DNA of 48,871 nucleotides from Candidatus Rokuibacteriota bacterium (lineage in GTDB: Bacteria; Methylomirabilota; Methylomirabilia; Rokubacteriales; CSP1-6), in assembly GCA_023249095.1 (NCBI GenBank), contig JAHFDK010000018.1, forward strand, positions 1 through 48,871. The letters are read 5' to 3'. The notes beneath the pieces are model-generated. The model did no database searches. It was not told the DNA's origin and saw only the letters and a list, made by a program, of their open reading frames with translations. A program made the position numbers and the translations under genes. Positions 41,653-48,871 of this stretch are shown here, piece by piece. The stretch's first letter is position 1; each line of letters opens with the position of its first letter.

Positions 41653-42540
41653 ATGCGAAGACGACTCGTCCTTGTGCTTGTCCTTGCGGCGGTAGTGGGT
41701 CTCCTCGCCAGCACCCTGGTCTACCGGGTCCTGAGCGATATCGCCTCGAACGCGCGATCGGAGAAGGCCGAGACCATCGTCGTCGCGTCCGTCAACATGG
41801 GCATGGCCGAGACCATCACCAGCCAGCACGTGAGGCTCGTCGCGTGGCCGAAGGCGTCGATTCCATCCGGGGCCGTGCGGTCCCTGGCGGAGGCCGAGGG
41901 GCGGGTTGTCCGCAGTTCCATCGTGGCCGGCGAGCCGCTGCTCGACGGCAAGCTGGCGCCTGAGCTGTCCGGGAAGGGTGGACTCATGCCGATGCTGGTC
42001 CCGGAAGGCCTGCGCGGCATCACGATCAAGGTCGACGATGCGACGCGGGAGAGCGGCTTCGTCCTCCCCAACAGCCGCGTCGACGTCCTCGTCAGCATGC
42101 CGCGGAGCCCCGGCTCCCAGGAGCGAATCTCGAAGGTGATCCTGCAGGACATTGGTGTCCTCGCCGCGGGCCAGACGGTCGAGCTTCGCGACAACAAGCC
42201 GGTGCTGGTCACCACCGTCACCCTGGCGCTGGCGCCGAACCAAGCGGAAAAGATCGCGCTGGCGCAGACCGAGGGCAAGCTGATGCTCGCGATGCGTAAT
42301 CTGCGCGACAACAAGGTCGTCGAGACGCGCGGGGTGACGGCGGCGACGCTCCTGAGCGACTCCTCGGCGCCGGTGGTGACGCCGGCGAGGGCGCCCCGGC
42401 GCCAGATTGTGACCGCCCCCCTGGCACCTCCGAAGGTGGAGACGTACGCCATCACGGTGCTTCGCGGCGGCAAGCCGGCCGAGCACGTGTTCGTCCGCGA
42501 CGTGACGCAGGAGTGGGTCGAGCAGAGCGGCAAGAAATGA
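41653..42540 (+). CDS. cpaB: Tad pilus assembly protein CpaB/RcpC
   Basis: The 295-residue protein has an N-terminal membrane anchor (RRRLVLVLVLAAVVGLLAST), then a SAF domain (about 38-110; VNMGMAETITSQHVRLVAWP and VAGEPLLDGKLA) and an RcpC/CpaB domain: GLRGITIKVDDATRESGFVL, NSRVDVLVSM and LALAPNQAEKIALAQTEGKL. It works at the periplasmic face, helping the secretin channel. The C-terminal tail (ITVLRGGKPAEHVFVRD) resembles the tail of the next protein, which suggests duplication of a small motif. ATG 41653 follows GGAGAG. Confidence 0.9.
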   Translation: MRRRLVLVLVLAAVVGLLASTLVYRVLSDIASNARSEKAETIVVASVNMGMAETITSQHVRLVAWPKASIPSGAVRSLAEAEGRVVRSSIVAGEPLLDGKLAPELSGKGGLMPMLVPEGLRGITIKVDDATRESGFVLPNSRVDVLVSMPRSPGSQERISKVILQDIGVLAAGQTVELRDNKPVLVTTVTLALAPNQAEKIALAQTEGKLMLAMRNLRDNKVVETRGVTAATLLSDSSAPVVTPARAPRRQIVTAPLAPPKVETYAITVLRGGKPAEHVFVRDVTQEWVEQSGKK

Positions 42541-42572
42541 CGCCGGCGGCCGCGGTCGCCAGGGGGAGACTG

Positions 42573-43037
42573 ATGAGAGCTAGAGCGCTTGTGATGGTGA
42601 TCGCCGGAACAGTGCTGGCATCGAGCAGCGGACATGCCGGCGACGACGGCCGAGCCGGCGACACTCCGCGGGTCTACGTGACGATCGACAAGACCGAGAT
42701 CATCGACTTTACGGCGCCGCCCACCAAGGTCTCGGTGACGAGCGCGGCCATCGCCGACATCGTCGTGGTGACTCCGACCCGCATCCTCGTCAACGGCAAG
42801 GGGATGGGGGAAACCTCGCTGCTCGTCTTCTACGGCAGCAAGGTGCAGCGCTTCGATCTCGTGGTGCACCCCGCCCCGCCGTTTCCGCCCCGGTCGCCGC
42901 TAGTCCCGGCCGCGGCGCATCCCGTGGAGGTGCTTCGGGCCGGGCGATCGTCTCAAGAGCTCTTCGTCCGCGATGCCGCGGAGGCGTGGGTGCCCCTCGG
43001 CAACGGCAAGATGGAGAGTGAGGCGCCAAAAAAGTGA
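42573..43037 (+). CDS. Exported pilus N-domain protein (secretin-associated)
   Basis: The 154-residue protein has a signal peptide (MRARALVMVIAGTVLASSSG) and a domain like the N-terminal part of CpaC secretins: TIDKTEIIDFTAPPTKVSVT, SAAIADIVVVTPTRILVNGK and MGETSLLVFYG. The secretin encoded next has the same pattern, so this is probably a stand-alone extra copy of that domain. The tail (VEVLRAGRSSQELFVRDAAE) resembles the C-terminus of CpaB. ATG 42573 follows GGGGAG; an ATG at 42537 overlapping the cpaB stop is the alternative. Confidence 0.8.
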   Translation: MRARALVMVIAGTVLASSSGHAGDDGRAGDTPRVYVTIDKTEIIDFTAPPTKVSVTSAAIADIVVVTPTRILVNGKGMGETSLLVFYGSKVQRFDLVVHPAPPFPPRSPLVPAAAHPVEVLRAGRSSQELFVRDAAEAWVPLGNGKMESEAPKK

Positions 43038-44461
43038 ACCCCATTTTGTCTATGCTGTTCGCGCTGCTCTTGATTTTTGTCTGTTTCGCATTTCCCATCG
43101 CGACGGCGGGAGCCGCCGAGCAAGGCCTCGTCCGTCTCGACGTCACAATTGGCAAGTCGCAGATCATTGATCTGAAGGAGCCCTTCACCCGGCTGTCCGT
43201 GACGAACCCGGGTATCGCCGACGTCTTCGCCATCACGCCAAACCAGATTCTCCTGAACGGTAAGGTGGGGGGGGTGACGTCGCTCGTCGTTTTCTATCCC
43301 GACAAGACGCTCTTCTTCGACGTCGTCGTGCAGGGCGACATGGCGCTCCTGACCGAGCGCCTCCGGCAGATCGCGCCGCGCGACGACATCCAGGTGCAGG
43401 CGGCCCATGACGCCATCATCGTGCGCGGCACCGTGTCGAGCGAGAACCTGATCCCGGGAGCCGCGGCGGTCGCGGCCGCCTTCGCCCCCAAGGGGCGGGT
43501 GATCAACCTGCTCTCGCTGGCCGAGGTGAAGCCGCAGCAGGTGCTTCTGCAGATGCACGTCGCCGAGGTCGCGCGAGAGGCCTTTAAGGAGCTGGGATTC
43601 AGCTGGCGCGCGCTCGGCAAGACAATCCAGGGCGCCGCGTTCCCCGGCTTTCCCTTCTCCCCGGCCCTCGGACTCCTGGGCGGCGTGCTGACGAACAGCG
43701 GTTCGGTCCAGGAGGCCCGGACTCCCGAGTTTTCGTTCACCTCGGCGCAGGCAGGGAGCGGCTTCTTTCTCTCGTCGCCGGGAACCCGGGACTACGCTGG
43801 CATCGCCCAGGCGCTCGCTCGCCGGAACGCCTTCCGGACACTCGCGAAGCCCAACCTCGTCACCCAGAGCGGCAAGGAGGCGAAGTTCATCTCGGGCGGC
43901 GAGTTCCCCTTCCCCGTCTCTCAGCAGAACAATGCGATCACGATCGAGTTCAAGGAGTTCGGGGTGAGCATCCTCTTCACGCCCGTCGTCATCGACGGGG
44001 AGATCATCAACCTGAAGGTGAGACCCGAGGTCTCGAGCCTCGACTTCAGCCAGGGCCTGGTCATCCAGGGCTTCAACATCCCCGTGATTCGCAAGAACCA
44101 GGCGTTAACCTCGGTCAACCTGAAGGACGGCGAGACGTTCGCCATCGCGGGCCTGCTCAACAACGAGGTTCGGCAGCAGGTGTCGAAGATCCCGCTGCTC
44201 GGCGACGTCCCGATCCTCGGCGCTCTCTTCCGGAGCACGCGATTCCAGAACAACGAGACGGAGCTGGTCTTCCTCGTGACGGTGAAGCTCGTCAAGCCCG
44301 CGCCCGTCGACTCCGCCGGGGTCCCCGACGCCACGAAGCTCATGGAGCTGCGGGAGACCGAAAAGAAGGAGTTCACGCTGCTGCCGGGGATCCAGGGTGT
44401 CGGTGAGGTGGTCGACCGCCCCTTCGGAAAGAGCAGCCTCGAGCCACCGGTCGCCCGGTGA
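43034..44461 (+). CDS. cpaC: Tad outer-membrane secretin CpaC/RcpA
   Basis: The 475-residue protein has a signal peptide (to about residue 27), a pilus N-domain (LDVTIGKSQIIDLKEPFTRL), a BON-like region and a secretin domain from about 150 to 430. The core motifs are VKPQQVLLQMHVAEVAREAF, ALARRNAFRTLAKPNLVTQS, GGEFPFPV, FGVSILFTPVVIDGEIINLK and VSKIPLLGDVPILGALFRST. It forms the outer-membrane pore for the pilus. The GTG start (43034) overlaps the preceding stop by 4 bases, and its own stop overlaps the cpaE start. Confidence 0.92.
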   Translation: MNPILSMLFALLLIFVCFAFPIATAGAAEQGLVRLDVTIGKSQIIDLKEPFTRLSVTNPGIADVFAITPNQILLNGKVGGVTSLVVFYPDKTLFFDVVVQGDMALLTERLRQIAPRDDIQVQAAHDAIIVRGTVSSENLIPGAAAVAAAFAPKGRVINLLSLAEVKPQQVLLQMHVAEVAREAFKELGFSWRALGKTIQGAAFPGFPFSPALGLLGGVLTNSGSVQEARTPEFSFTSAQAGSGFFLSSPGTRDYAGIAQALARRNAFRTLAKPNLVTQSGKEAKFISGGEFPFPVSQQNNAITIEFKEFGVSILFTPVVIDGEIINLKVRPEVSSLDFSQGLVIQGFNIPVIRKNQALTSVNLKDGETFAIAGLLNNEVRQQVSKIPLLGDVPILGALFRSTRFQNNETELVFLVTVKLVKPAPVDSAGVPDATKLMELRETEKKEFTLLPGIQGVGEVVDRPFGKSSLEPPVAR

Positions 44462-45675
44462 TGGCGCCCTCAGCGCTTCGTGCAGTGCTCGTGGACTCCG
44501 ACGCCGGGGCGCGCGCGGCGACGCGGCGCCTGCTGGTGGATATCCCGACGGTCACGCTCGTCGGAGAATACAGCGGCCTCGCGGAGGCTCTCTTGCACGC
44601 CGCCGCGACGCGCCCTGATCTTCTCGTCGTCGAGGTCGATGCCGATGAGTCCCCGGCGGCGTCGCCGGCCGTAACGGCGATCGAGCAACTGGCTCGTAAG
44701 CTGCCGGAGACCGCGATCCTCGCGACGGGGCACGGGGTCTCGGCCGAGCTCGTCGTCCGCGTCCTCCGTGCCGGCGCCCTGGAGTTTCTGCGCCGCCCGG
44801 TGGAGCGGGTGGACCTGGTCGCCGCGCTGGAGAAGCTGGCGCGATTCCGCGGCTCGGCACTCCCGCGGAACCCCGGGCGGATCACCTCGGTGTTCGCCGC
44901 AAAAGGCGGCCTCGGCGCGACGACGCTCGCCATCAATCTGGGCGTGTCGATGGCCGAGCGCGGCGAAGGCAAGACGCTGCTCGTGGAGCTCGACACCCGG
45001 CAGTCGGACATCGTGACGTTCCTCGATCTCAGACCCCGCTACTCGATCCTCGACGTCGTCGAGAACATCGGCCGAATGGACGAGTCGCTGCTTCGTGGAC
45101 TCCTCACGCGGCACGCGAGCGGGCTCTGGACCGTGCCCGGGCCGACACGGCTCGAGCGCGGTCAGCTCAGTCCCGAACAGGTCAGCGGCGCGATCGAGGT
45201 CCTGAGGTCTTACTTCGACCACGTGCTGATGGACCTCCGGCACGATTTCGACCCCGGGACGATCGCGGCGCTCGAGGCCTCGGACATGATCCTGTTCGTG
45301 ACGAGCCTCGACGTGGCCGCCCTGCGCTCGGGGGCGGCGGCGCTGGCGGCCTTCCGGCACCTGGGCCTCGACTCGAAAAAGATCAAGGTGGTCGTCATGC
45401 GCGACGGGAGCGGAGACGACGTGACCGTCAGACACGCACGGAACACCCTCGGGCTCCCCGTCTACTGGCGAACGCCGAACGATTACCAGACTGTCGTGGC
45501 GTCGATCAATGCGGGCCGACCGGTGGTGTCCGCGTCGCCGCGGGCGAAGATCTCGAAGAACCTGCGCGAGCTCGCGGAAACGCTGTGCGGCGACGGGCGG
45601 CCGGGGAGAGGCTCCACCCACAAGCGGGCGTTCCTGTCCATGACCTGGCCGATCAAACGCCTTTCGGGAGCGTGA
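44461..45675 (+). CDS. cpaE: Tad localisation ATPase CpaE/TadZ
   Basis: The 404-residue protein has an N-terminal receiver-like domain (about 5-125; RAVLVDSDAGARAATRRLLV) and a ParA/MinD-type ATPase domain with the deviant Walker A AAKGGLGATTLAINL. The expected phosphoacceptor region reads LLVVEVDAD, with Glu where Asp is usual, so it is probably an atypical, unphosphorylated receiver. TadZ-type proteins place the pilus machine at a cell pole or site. ATG 44461 overlaps the secretin stop by one base. CpaF starts 3 bases after its stop. Confidence 0.9.
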   Translation: MAPSALRAVLVDSDAGARAATRRLLVDIPTVTLVGEYSGLAEALLHAAATRPDLLVVEVDADESPAASPAVTAIEQLARKLPETAILATGHGVSAELVVRVLRAGALEFLRRPVERVDLVAALEKLARFRGSALPRNPGRITSVFAAKGGLGATTLAINLGVSMAERGEGKTLLVELDTRQSDIVTFLDLRPRYSILDVVENIGRMDESLLRGLLTRHASGLWTVPGPTRLERGQLSPEQVSGAIEVLRSYFDHVLMDLRHDFDPGTIAALEASDMILFVTSLDVAALRSGAAALAAFRHLGLDSKKIKVVVMRDGSGDDVTVRHARNTLGLPVYWRTPNDYQTVVASINAGRPVVSASPRAKISKNLRELAETLCGDGRPGRGSTHKRAFLSMTWPIKRLSGA

Positions 45676-45678
45676 TCC

Positions 45679-47058
45679 ATGGCTCTTTTTCGTGGTCGCA
45701 GCAACGCGCAGCATGACGGAGTGGTGGCGGCCCCGGCCGCCAACGGCAATGGGACCGCCGAGCCGTCCCGCCGGGTCGACACCGCGCGCTACGAGCTGAA
45801 GACGCGGGTGCATCGACAGCTCATCGAGCGGCTCGATCTGGCGAAGGTGTCGTCGCTGCCCAGCGACGTCGTGAAGCAGCAGATCAGACGGATCGTCGAG
45901 GACATGCTCGTTGCCGACGAGACGCCGCTGAGCCGGCAGGAACGCGAGGATCTGGTCCGCGAGGTCCAGGACGAGACGTTCGGGCTGGGGCCCATCGAGC
46001 CGCTCATGCAGGATCCCACCGTCGCCGACATCCTCGTCAACGGGGCCCACGAAGTGTACGTGGAGCGTCGCGGCAAGCTCGAGCTGACGAACGCGATCTT
46101 CCGTGACGACGCCCATCTCCTGCAGATCATCGACCGCATCGTGTCGGCCGTGGGCCGCCGTGTCGACGAATCGTCGCCCATGGTCGACGCCCGCCTGCCG
46201 GACGGCTCCCGGATCAATGCCATCATCCCGCCGCTGGCGCTGAACGGCCCGGTGCTGTCGATCCGGCGATTCGCCGTCGATCCGCTGAAGATGAGCGATC
46301 TCCTCGCGTTTGGAACCGTGACGCCGGCTCTCGCTGACGTGCTGCGGGGGGCCGTTCGCGCCCGACTCAACATCCTGGTGTCCGGTGGTACCGGCGCCGG
46401 CAAGACGACGCTCTTGAACGTCCTCTCGAACGCCATCCCGGCGACGGAGCGCATCGTGACGATCGAGGACTCGGCGGAGCTCCAGCTCCAGCAGGACCAC
46501 GTGGTCCGGCTGGAGACGCGCCCGCCGAATATCGAGGGCAAGGGCGGGGTGACGCAGCGGGACCTCGTCCGAAACGCCCTCCGGATGCGCCCCGACCGCA
46601 TCGTGGTCGGCGAGGTGCGCGGCGGCGAGGTCCTCGACATGCTGCAGGCGATGAACACCGGGCACGACGGCTCGCTCTCCACCGTGCATGCGAACTCGTC
46701 GCGGGATGCCCTGTCGCGGCTCGAGACGATGATCCTCATGTCGGGCCTTGCGCTCCCGGTGCGCGCCATGCGCGATTACATCGCCTCCGCGCTCGACGCG
46801 ATCGTCCACGTCGCCCGTCTCAGCGACGGCACCCGGAAGGTCGTCCGCGTCACCGAGATCGTCGGGATGGAGGAGGACGTCATCACCACGCAGGACATCT
46901 TCAAGTTCGAGCAGGAGGGGTTGGACAAGGAAGGACGCGTGCGCGGCTACCACAGGGCGACGGGCGTCAGGCCCAAGTTCGGCGAGCGGTTGCTGCGCGC
47001 GGGCATCGAGCTTCCCGGCGACCTCTTCAATCCCGAAAAGCGGCAGGCGGTGGCGTGA
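45679..47058 (+). CDS. cpaF: Tad pilus ATPase CpaF/TadA
   Basis: The 459-residue protein is the hexameric secretion ATPase of the Tad pilus. [20 protein letters not shown] and [12 protein letters not shown] mark the N-terminal domain, Walker A is GGTGAGKTT (236-244), [20 protein letters not shown] is the Asp box region, and [20 protein letters not shown] with STVHANS gives Walker B and the His box. It is unrelated in detail to the PilB-like ATPase at 27208, so the window encodes two distinct pilus-type motors. It overlaps the TadB start by one base. Confidence 0.95.
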   Translation: MALFRGRSNAQHDGVVAAPAANGNGTAEPSRRVDTARYELKTRVHRQLIERLDLAKVSSLPSDVVKQQIRRIVEDMLVADETPLSRQEREDLVREVQDETFGLGPIEPLMQDPTVADILVNGAHEVYVERRGKLELTNAIFRDDAHLLQIIDRIVSAVGRRVDESSPMVDARLPDGSRINAIIPPLALNGPVLSIRRFAVDPLKMSDLLAFGTVTPALADVLRGAVRARLNILVSGGTGAGKTTLLNVLSNAIPATERIVTIEDSAELQLQQDHVVRLETRPPNIEGKGGVTQRDLVRNALRMRPDRIVVGEVRGGEVLDMLQAMNTGHDGSLSTVHANSSRDALSRLETMILMSGLALPVRAMRDYIASALDAIVHVARLSDGTRKVVRVTEIVGMEEDVITTQDIFKFEQEGLDKEGRVRGYHRATGVRPKFGERLLRAGIELPGDLFNPEKRQAVA

Positions 47059-47993
47059 TGGTGATCGGAATCGCGGCGCTCGTCTTCGTCGTCATCATGA
47101 CCGTGACCCTCGGAGGGTGGTGGGTGTGGCAGTCCGCCGAGCGGGTGCGCCGCCGTCTTGGCCAGGCCGGCTACGAACCCGAGGAAACACAGCTGCTCAA
47201 GGCGCAGGCGACGGCGTCGCCCCTCGACGTCGTGGCCGGGCGGAGCTCTCTGGTGGCCCAGCTGACCGCGCTCGCCCAGCAGGCCGGGTCGCGGCAGGGG
47301 GCGGGCGATCTGCTTCTGCTCCTGGCGGTGTTCGCCGGGGTCGGGGCCGCCGTCGGTGGCTGGCGGACCGGCAGCGCCGGCGGCGCATTCCTCGCTGGGA
47401 TCGTGTCGGGGTTCTTGCCCGTCATCTACTTCCTGCACAAGCGGCAGCGGCGCCTGCAGCGCTTCCAGGAGCGCTTTGCCGACGCGGTGGACATGATCTC
47501 GCGCTCCATGCGAGCCGGGAACGCACTGACGAGCTCCATCCAGCTCGTGGGCGAGGAGATGGCGGACCCGATAGGCCAGGAGTTCCGGCAGGTGTCGGAG
47601 GAGATCCGGCTCGGTCTCGATCCGACCGAGGCCCTGGGTGGACTGAAGACCCGGGTGCCCAGCGAGGACGTTGCGTTCTTCTGCACCGCCGTCAACATCC
47701 AGCGCCTGGCGGGTGGCAACCTCGCGGAGATTCTGGACCGTCTCAGCGACGTGATCCGCAAGCGGTTCGAGCTGCTGAGCCATGCCCGCGTCCTGTCATC
47801 GCAGCAGCGCTATGCGGCGATCTTCGTCGGCCTCAGCCCCGTCGTCTTCTCGATCCTCTTCTACTTCATCTCCCCCGGTTACTTCGACCCGCTCATCGAG
47901 TCACCGAGCGCTCCGATGCTGGTCGGCGGGGGGCTCCTGATGCAGATCATCGGCTTCGCCGTGATCTGGCGGATGGCGCGGATCAAGGTGTGA
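47058..47993 (+). CDS. tadB: Tad inner-membrane platform protein TadB
   Basis: The 311-residue protein is a GspF-like platform subunit. It has an N-terminal helix, two helices around residues 80-130, the cytoplasmic T2SSF domain (FADAVDMISRSMRAGNALTS, then EFRQVSEEIRLGLDPTEALG and FFCTAVNIQRLAGGNLAEIL), and two C-terminal helices (FVGLSPVVFSILFYFISPGY and a last one near residue 300). It couples the CpaF motor to pilin insertion. ATG 47058 overlaps the cpaF stop by one base. TadC follows after 10 bases. Confidence 0.92.
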   Translation: MVIGIAALVFVVIMTVTLGGWWVWQSAERVRRRLGQAGYEPEETQLLKAQATASPLDVVAGRSSLVAQLTALAQQAGSRQGAGDLLLLLAVFAGVGAAVGGWRTGSAGGAFLAGIVSGFLPVIYFLHKRQRRLQRFQERFADAVDMISRSMRAGNALTSSIQLVGEEMADPIGQEFRQVSEEIRLGLDPTEALGGLKTRVPSEDVAFFCTAVNIQRLAGGNLAEILDRLSDVIRKRFELLSHARVLSSQQRYAAIFVGLSPVVFSILFYFISPGYFDPLIESPSAPMLVGGGLLMQIIGFAVIWRMARIKV

Positions 47994-48003
47994 GGGACGA
48001 ACC

Positions 48004-48871
48004 ATGACCCTCTTCACGTTCGTCGTCCTCTCCTTCGTGCTCGTCGGTGGCCTGACGTTCGCCGTCGGCTTCGTGCTCCTGCGGCTCCTGCCCGCGTTCC
48101 GGGAGGAGCGCCTGGCCGCGCCCGCGGCCGGCGCCGGGAGTGCGAGCGCATCGATCCTCCGATGGCAAGAGGGCAAAGCGGGCGACTGGCGAGGCGCCGT
48201 GGAGCGGCTCGGCCGTCGCATCACGCCACGCGATGCACTGGGAGTCGCGCGGTACAGCCGCCGGCTCGTGAAGGCTGGGTTCCAGGACCCACGCGCGGTT
48301 CCGCTCTTCCTCGGCGCCAAGGCGGCCCTGGGTCTGCTGGGTGTCCTTGCCTACATGGTCTATGGCGTGCTGGTCCAGCGGGCCCTACCCAACGTGCTTC
48401 CCGTCTCCGTCGTTCTCGGGGGAATTGCGTTCTTCGTGCCCGACCTCTGGCTTTGGGGGAGGATCCGTGGCCGCCGGCAGGCCATCCAGAACGCGCTTCC
48501 GGACGTCCTCGATCTGCTGATGGTGTGCGTGGAGGCGGGGATGGGCTTCGACGCTGCGGTGGCGCGCGTTGCGGAGCAGCCGGAGATGCGCAAGAGCCCT
48601 CTCCATCAGGAGCTGTTGCGGATGCACCTCGAGGTGCGGGCCGGGCGGCCGCGCGAGGAAGCGTTCCGCGCCTTCTCCGCGCGCATCGACACCGAGGATG
48701 TCCGCTCGATGGTCAGCGCCTTCATCCAGACCGAGAAGCTCGGGACGTCCCTCGGCCGGACCCTGAGGGTCCAGTCCGACGCCTCCCGTGTCCAGCGTCG
48801 TCATCGGGCGGAGACGAAGGCGCAGCTCGCGCCGCTGATGATGCTCATTCCCACGGTGGTATTTCTCATGC
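48004..48871 (+). CDS. tadC: Tad inner-membrane platform protein TadC (3' end outside window)
   Basis: About 289 codons are visible from ATG 48004 to the window edge. The protein has an N-terminal membrane helix (TLFTFVVLSFVLVGGLTFAV), two more near residues 100-150, and a T2SSF domain including ALPDVLDLLMVCVEAGMGFD, EVRAGRPREEAFRAFSARID and QTEKLGTSLGRTLRVQSDAS, with the start of a final helix at the edge. It pairs with TadB in the inner-membrane platform. The remaining Tad genes, such as the prepilin peptidase and TadD, would be expected beyond the window if present. Confidence 0.9.
   Translation, partial: MTLFTFVVLSFVLVGGLTFAVGFVLLRLLPAFREERLAAPAAGAGSASASILRWQEGKAGDWRGAVERLGRRITPRDALGVARYSRRLVKAGFQDPRAVPLFLGAKAALGLLGVLAYMVYGVLVQRALPNVLPVSVVLGGIAFFVPDLWLWGRIRGRRQAIQNALPDVLDLLMVCVEAGMGFDAAVARVAEQPEMRKSPLHQELLRMHLEVRAGRPREEAFRAFSARIDTEDVRSMVSAFIQTEKLGTSLGRTLRVQSDASRVQRRHRAETKAQLAPLMMLIPTVVFLM

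Noticed and set aside
44461..45675. Typical phosphorylated response regulator fused to an ATPase
   Set aside because: The usual phosphoacceptor Asp region reads VVEVDAD, with Glu at the expected position, so a receiver-like but probably unphosphorylated TadZ domain is more likely.

Overview
The window is a G+C-rich chromosomal segment of a Gram-negative-type bacterium: it has a secretin, an OmpA-like lipoprotein and a FecR-type exported protein. Genes are densely packed, with many ATGA-type overlaps and frequent GTG/TTG starts. The mix of molybdenum hydroxylase, luciferase-like flavin oxidoreductases, CaiB/BaiF CoA-transferase, UbiD decarboxylase and Tad pili is typical of uncultured soil or sediment lineages such as Rokubacteria/Methylomirabilota. 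That placement is inference from gene content only, and no rRNA is present to check it.

Region 1 (1-25.1 kb) is metabolic. It opens with a partial hydroxyacid dehydrogenase. A three-subunit molybdenum hydroxylase follows (FAD, 2Fe-2S and Mo subunits), interrupted by a four-copy 65-bp tandem repeat and ending in a convergent ModE-type regulator. Next are an enolase-superfamily dehydratase and an FAD/GcvT demethylase-like enzyme. A leftward operon carries a luciferase-like oxidoreductase, a phosphotriesterase-like hydrolase and a sterol-desaturase-family gene broken by an amber codon. Then come a truncated oxidoreductase, a cupin, a very long inverted repeat and a class III CoA-transferase. At 14.0-19.2 kb lies a partner-switching signalling cluster: STAS antagonist, MBL hydrolase, CHASE2-PP2C phosphatase, OmpA lipoprotein, FecR protein and RsbW-like kinase. 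Two enoyl-CoA hydratases, a luciferase-like enzyme, UbiD, a phosphoesterase, an amidohydrolase remnant and an HpcH/HpaI aldolase close the region.

Region 2 (25.1-31.1 kb) is the most unusual part. Two nearly identical sigma-54-type activators with PAS, AAA+ and Fis domains lie in direct orientation. They flank an oppositely oriented PilB/GspE-type ATPase with four MshEN-like (c-di-GMP-binding type) half-repeats. The activators share a block of about 1,071 bp that reads as identical, while their 5' portions differ. Sequences of the form GG-N10-GC (sigma-54 -24/-12 type) sit directly before both activators, the ATPase and the first gene of the distant Tad locus.

Region 3 (31.1-39.9 kb) holds a small membrane protein, an M48 protease with a LemA partner, and a gene-poor stretch with a tRNA 3'-end fragment. 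After that is a block of surface or lipid glycosylation-type membrane proteins: a spermidine-synthase-like membrane fusion, a GT2-methyltransferase fusion and a membrane glycosyltransferase.

Region 4 (40.2 kb to the end) is a Tad/Flp pilus operon: a small ACT-like protein, two tandem Flp pilins, a TadE-like pseudopilin, CpaB, a pilus N-domain protein, the secretin CpaC, CpaE/TadZ, CpaF/TadA, TadB and a partial TadC. My main hypothesis is that the sigma-54 activator pair controls both the orphan ATPase and the Tad operon. This rests on shared promoter-like and TTGCACC motifs and has not been tested.
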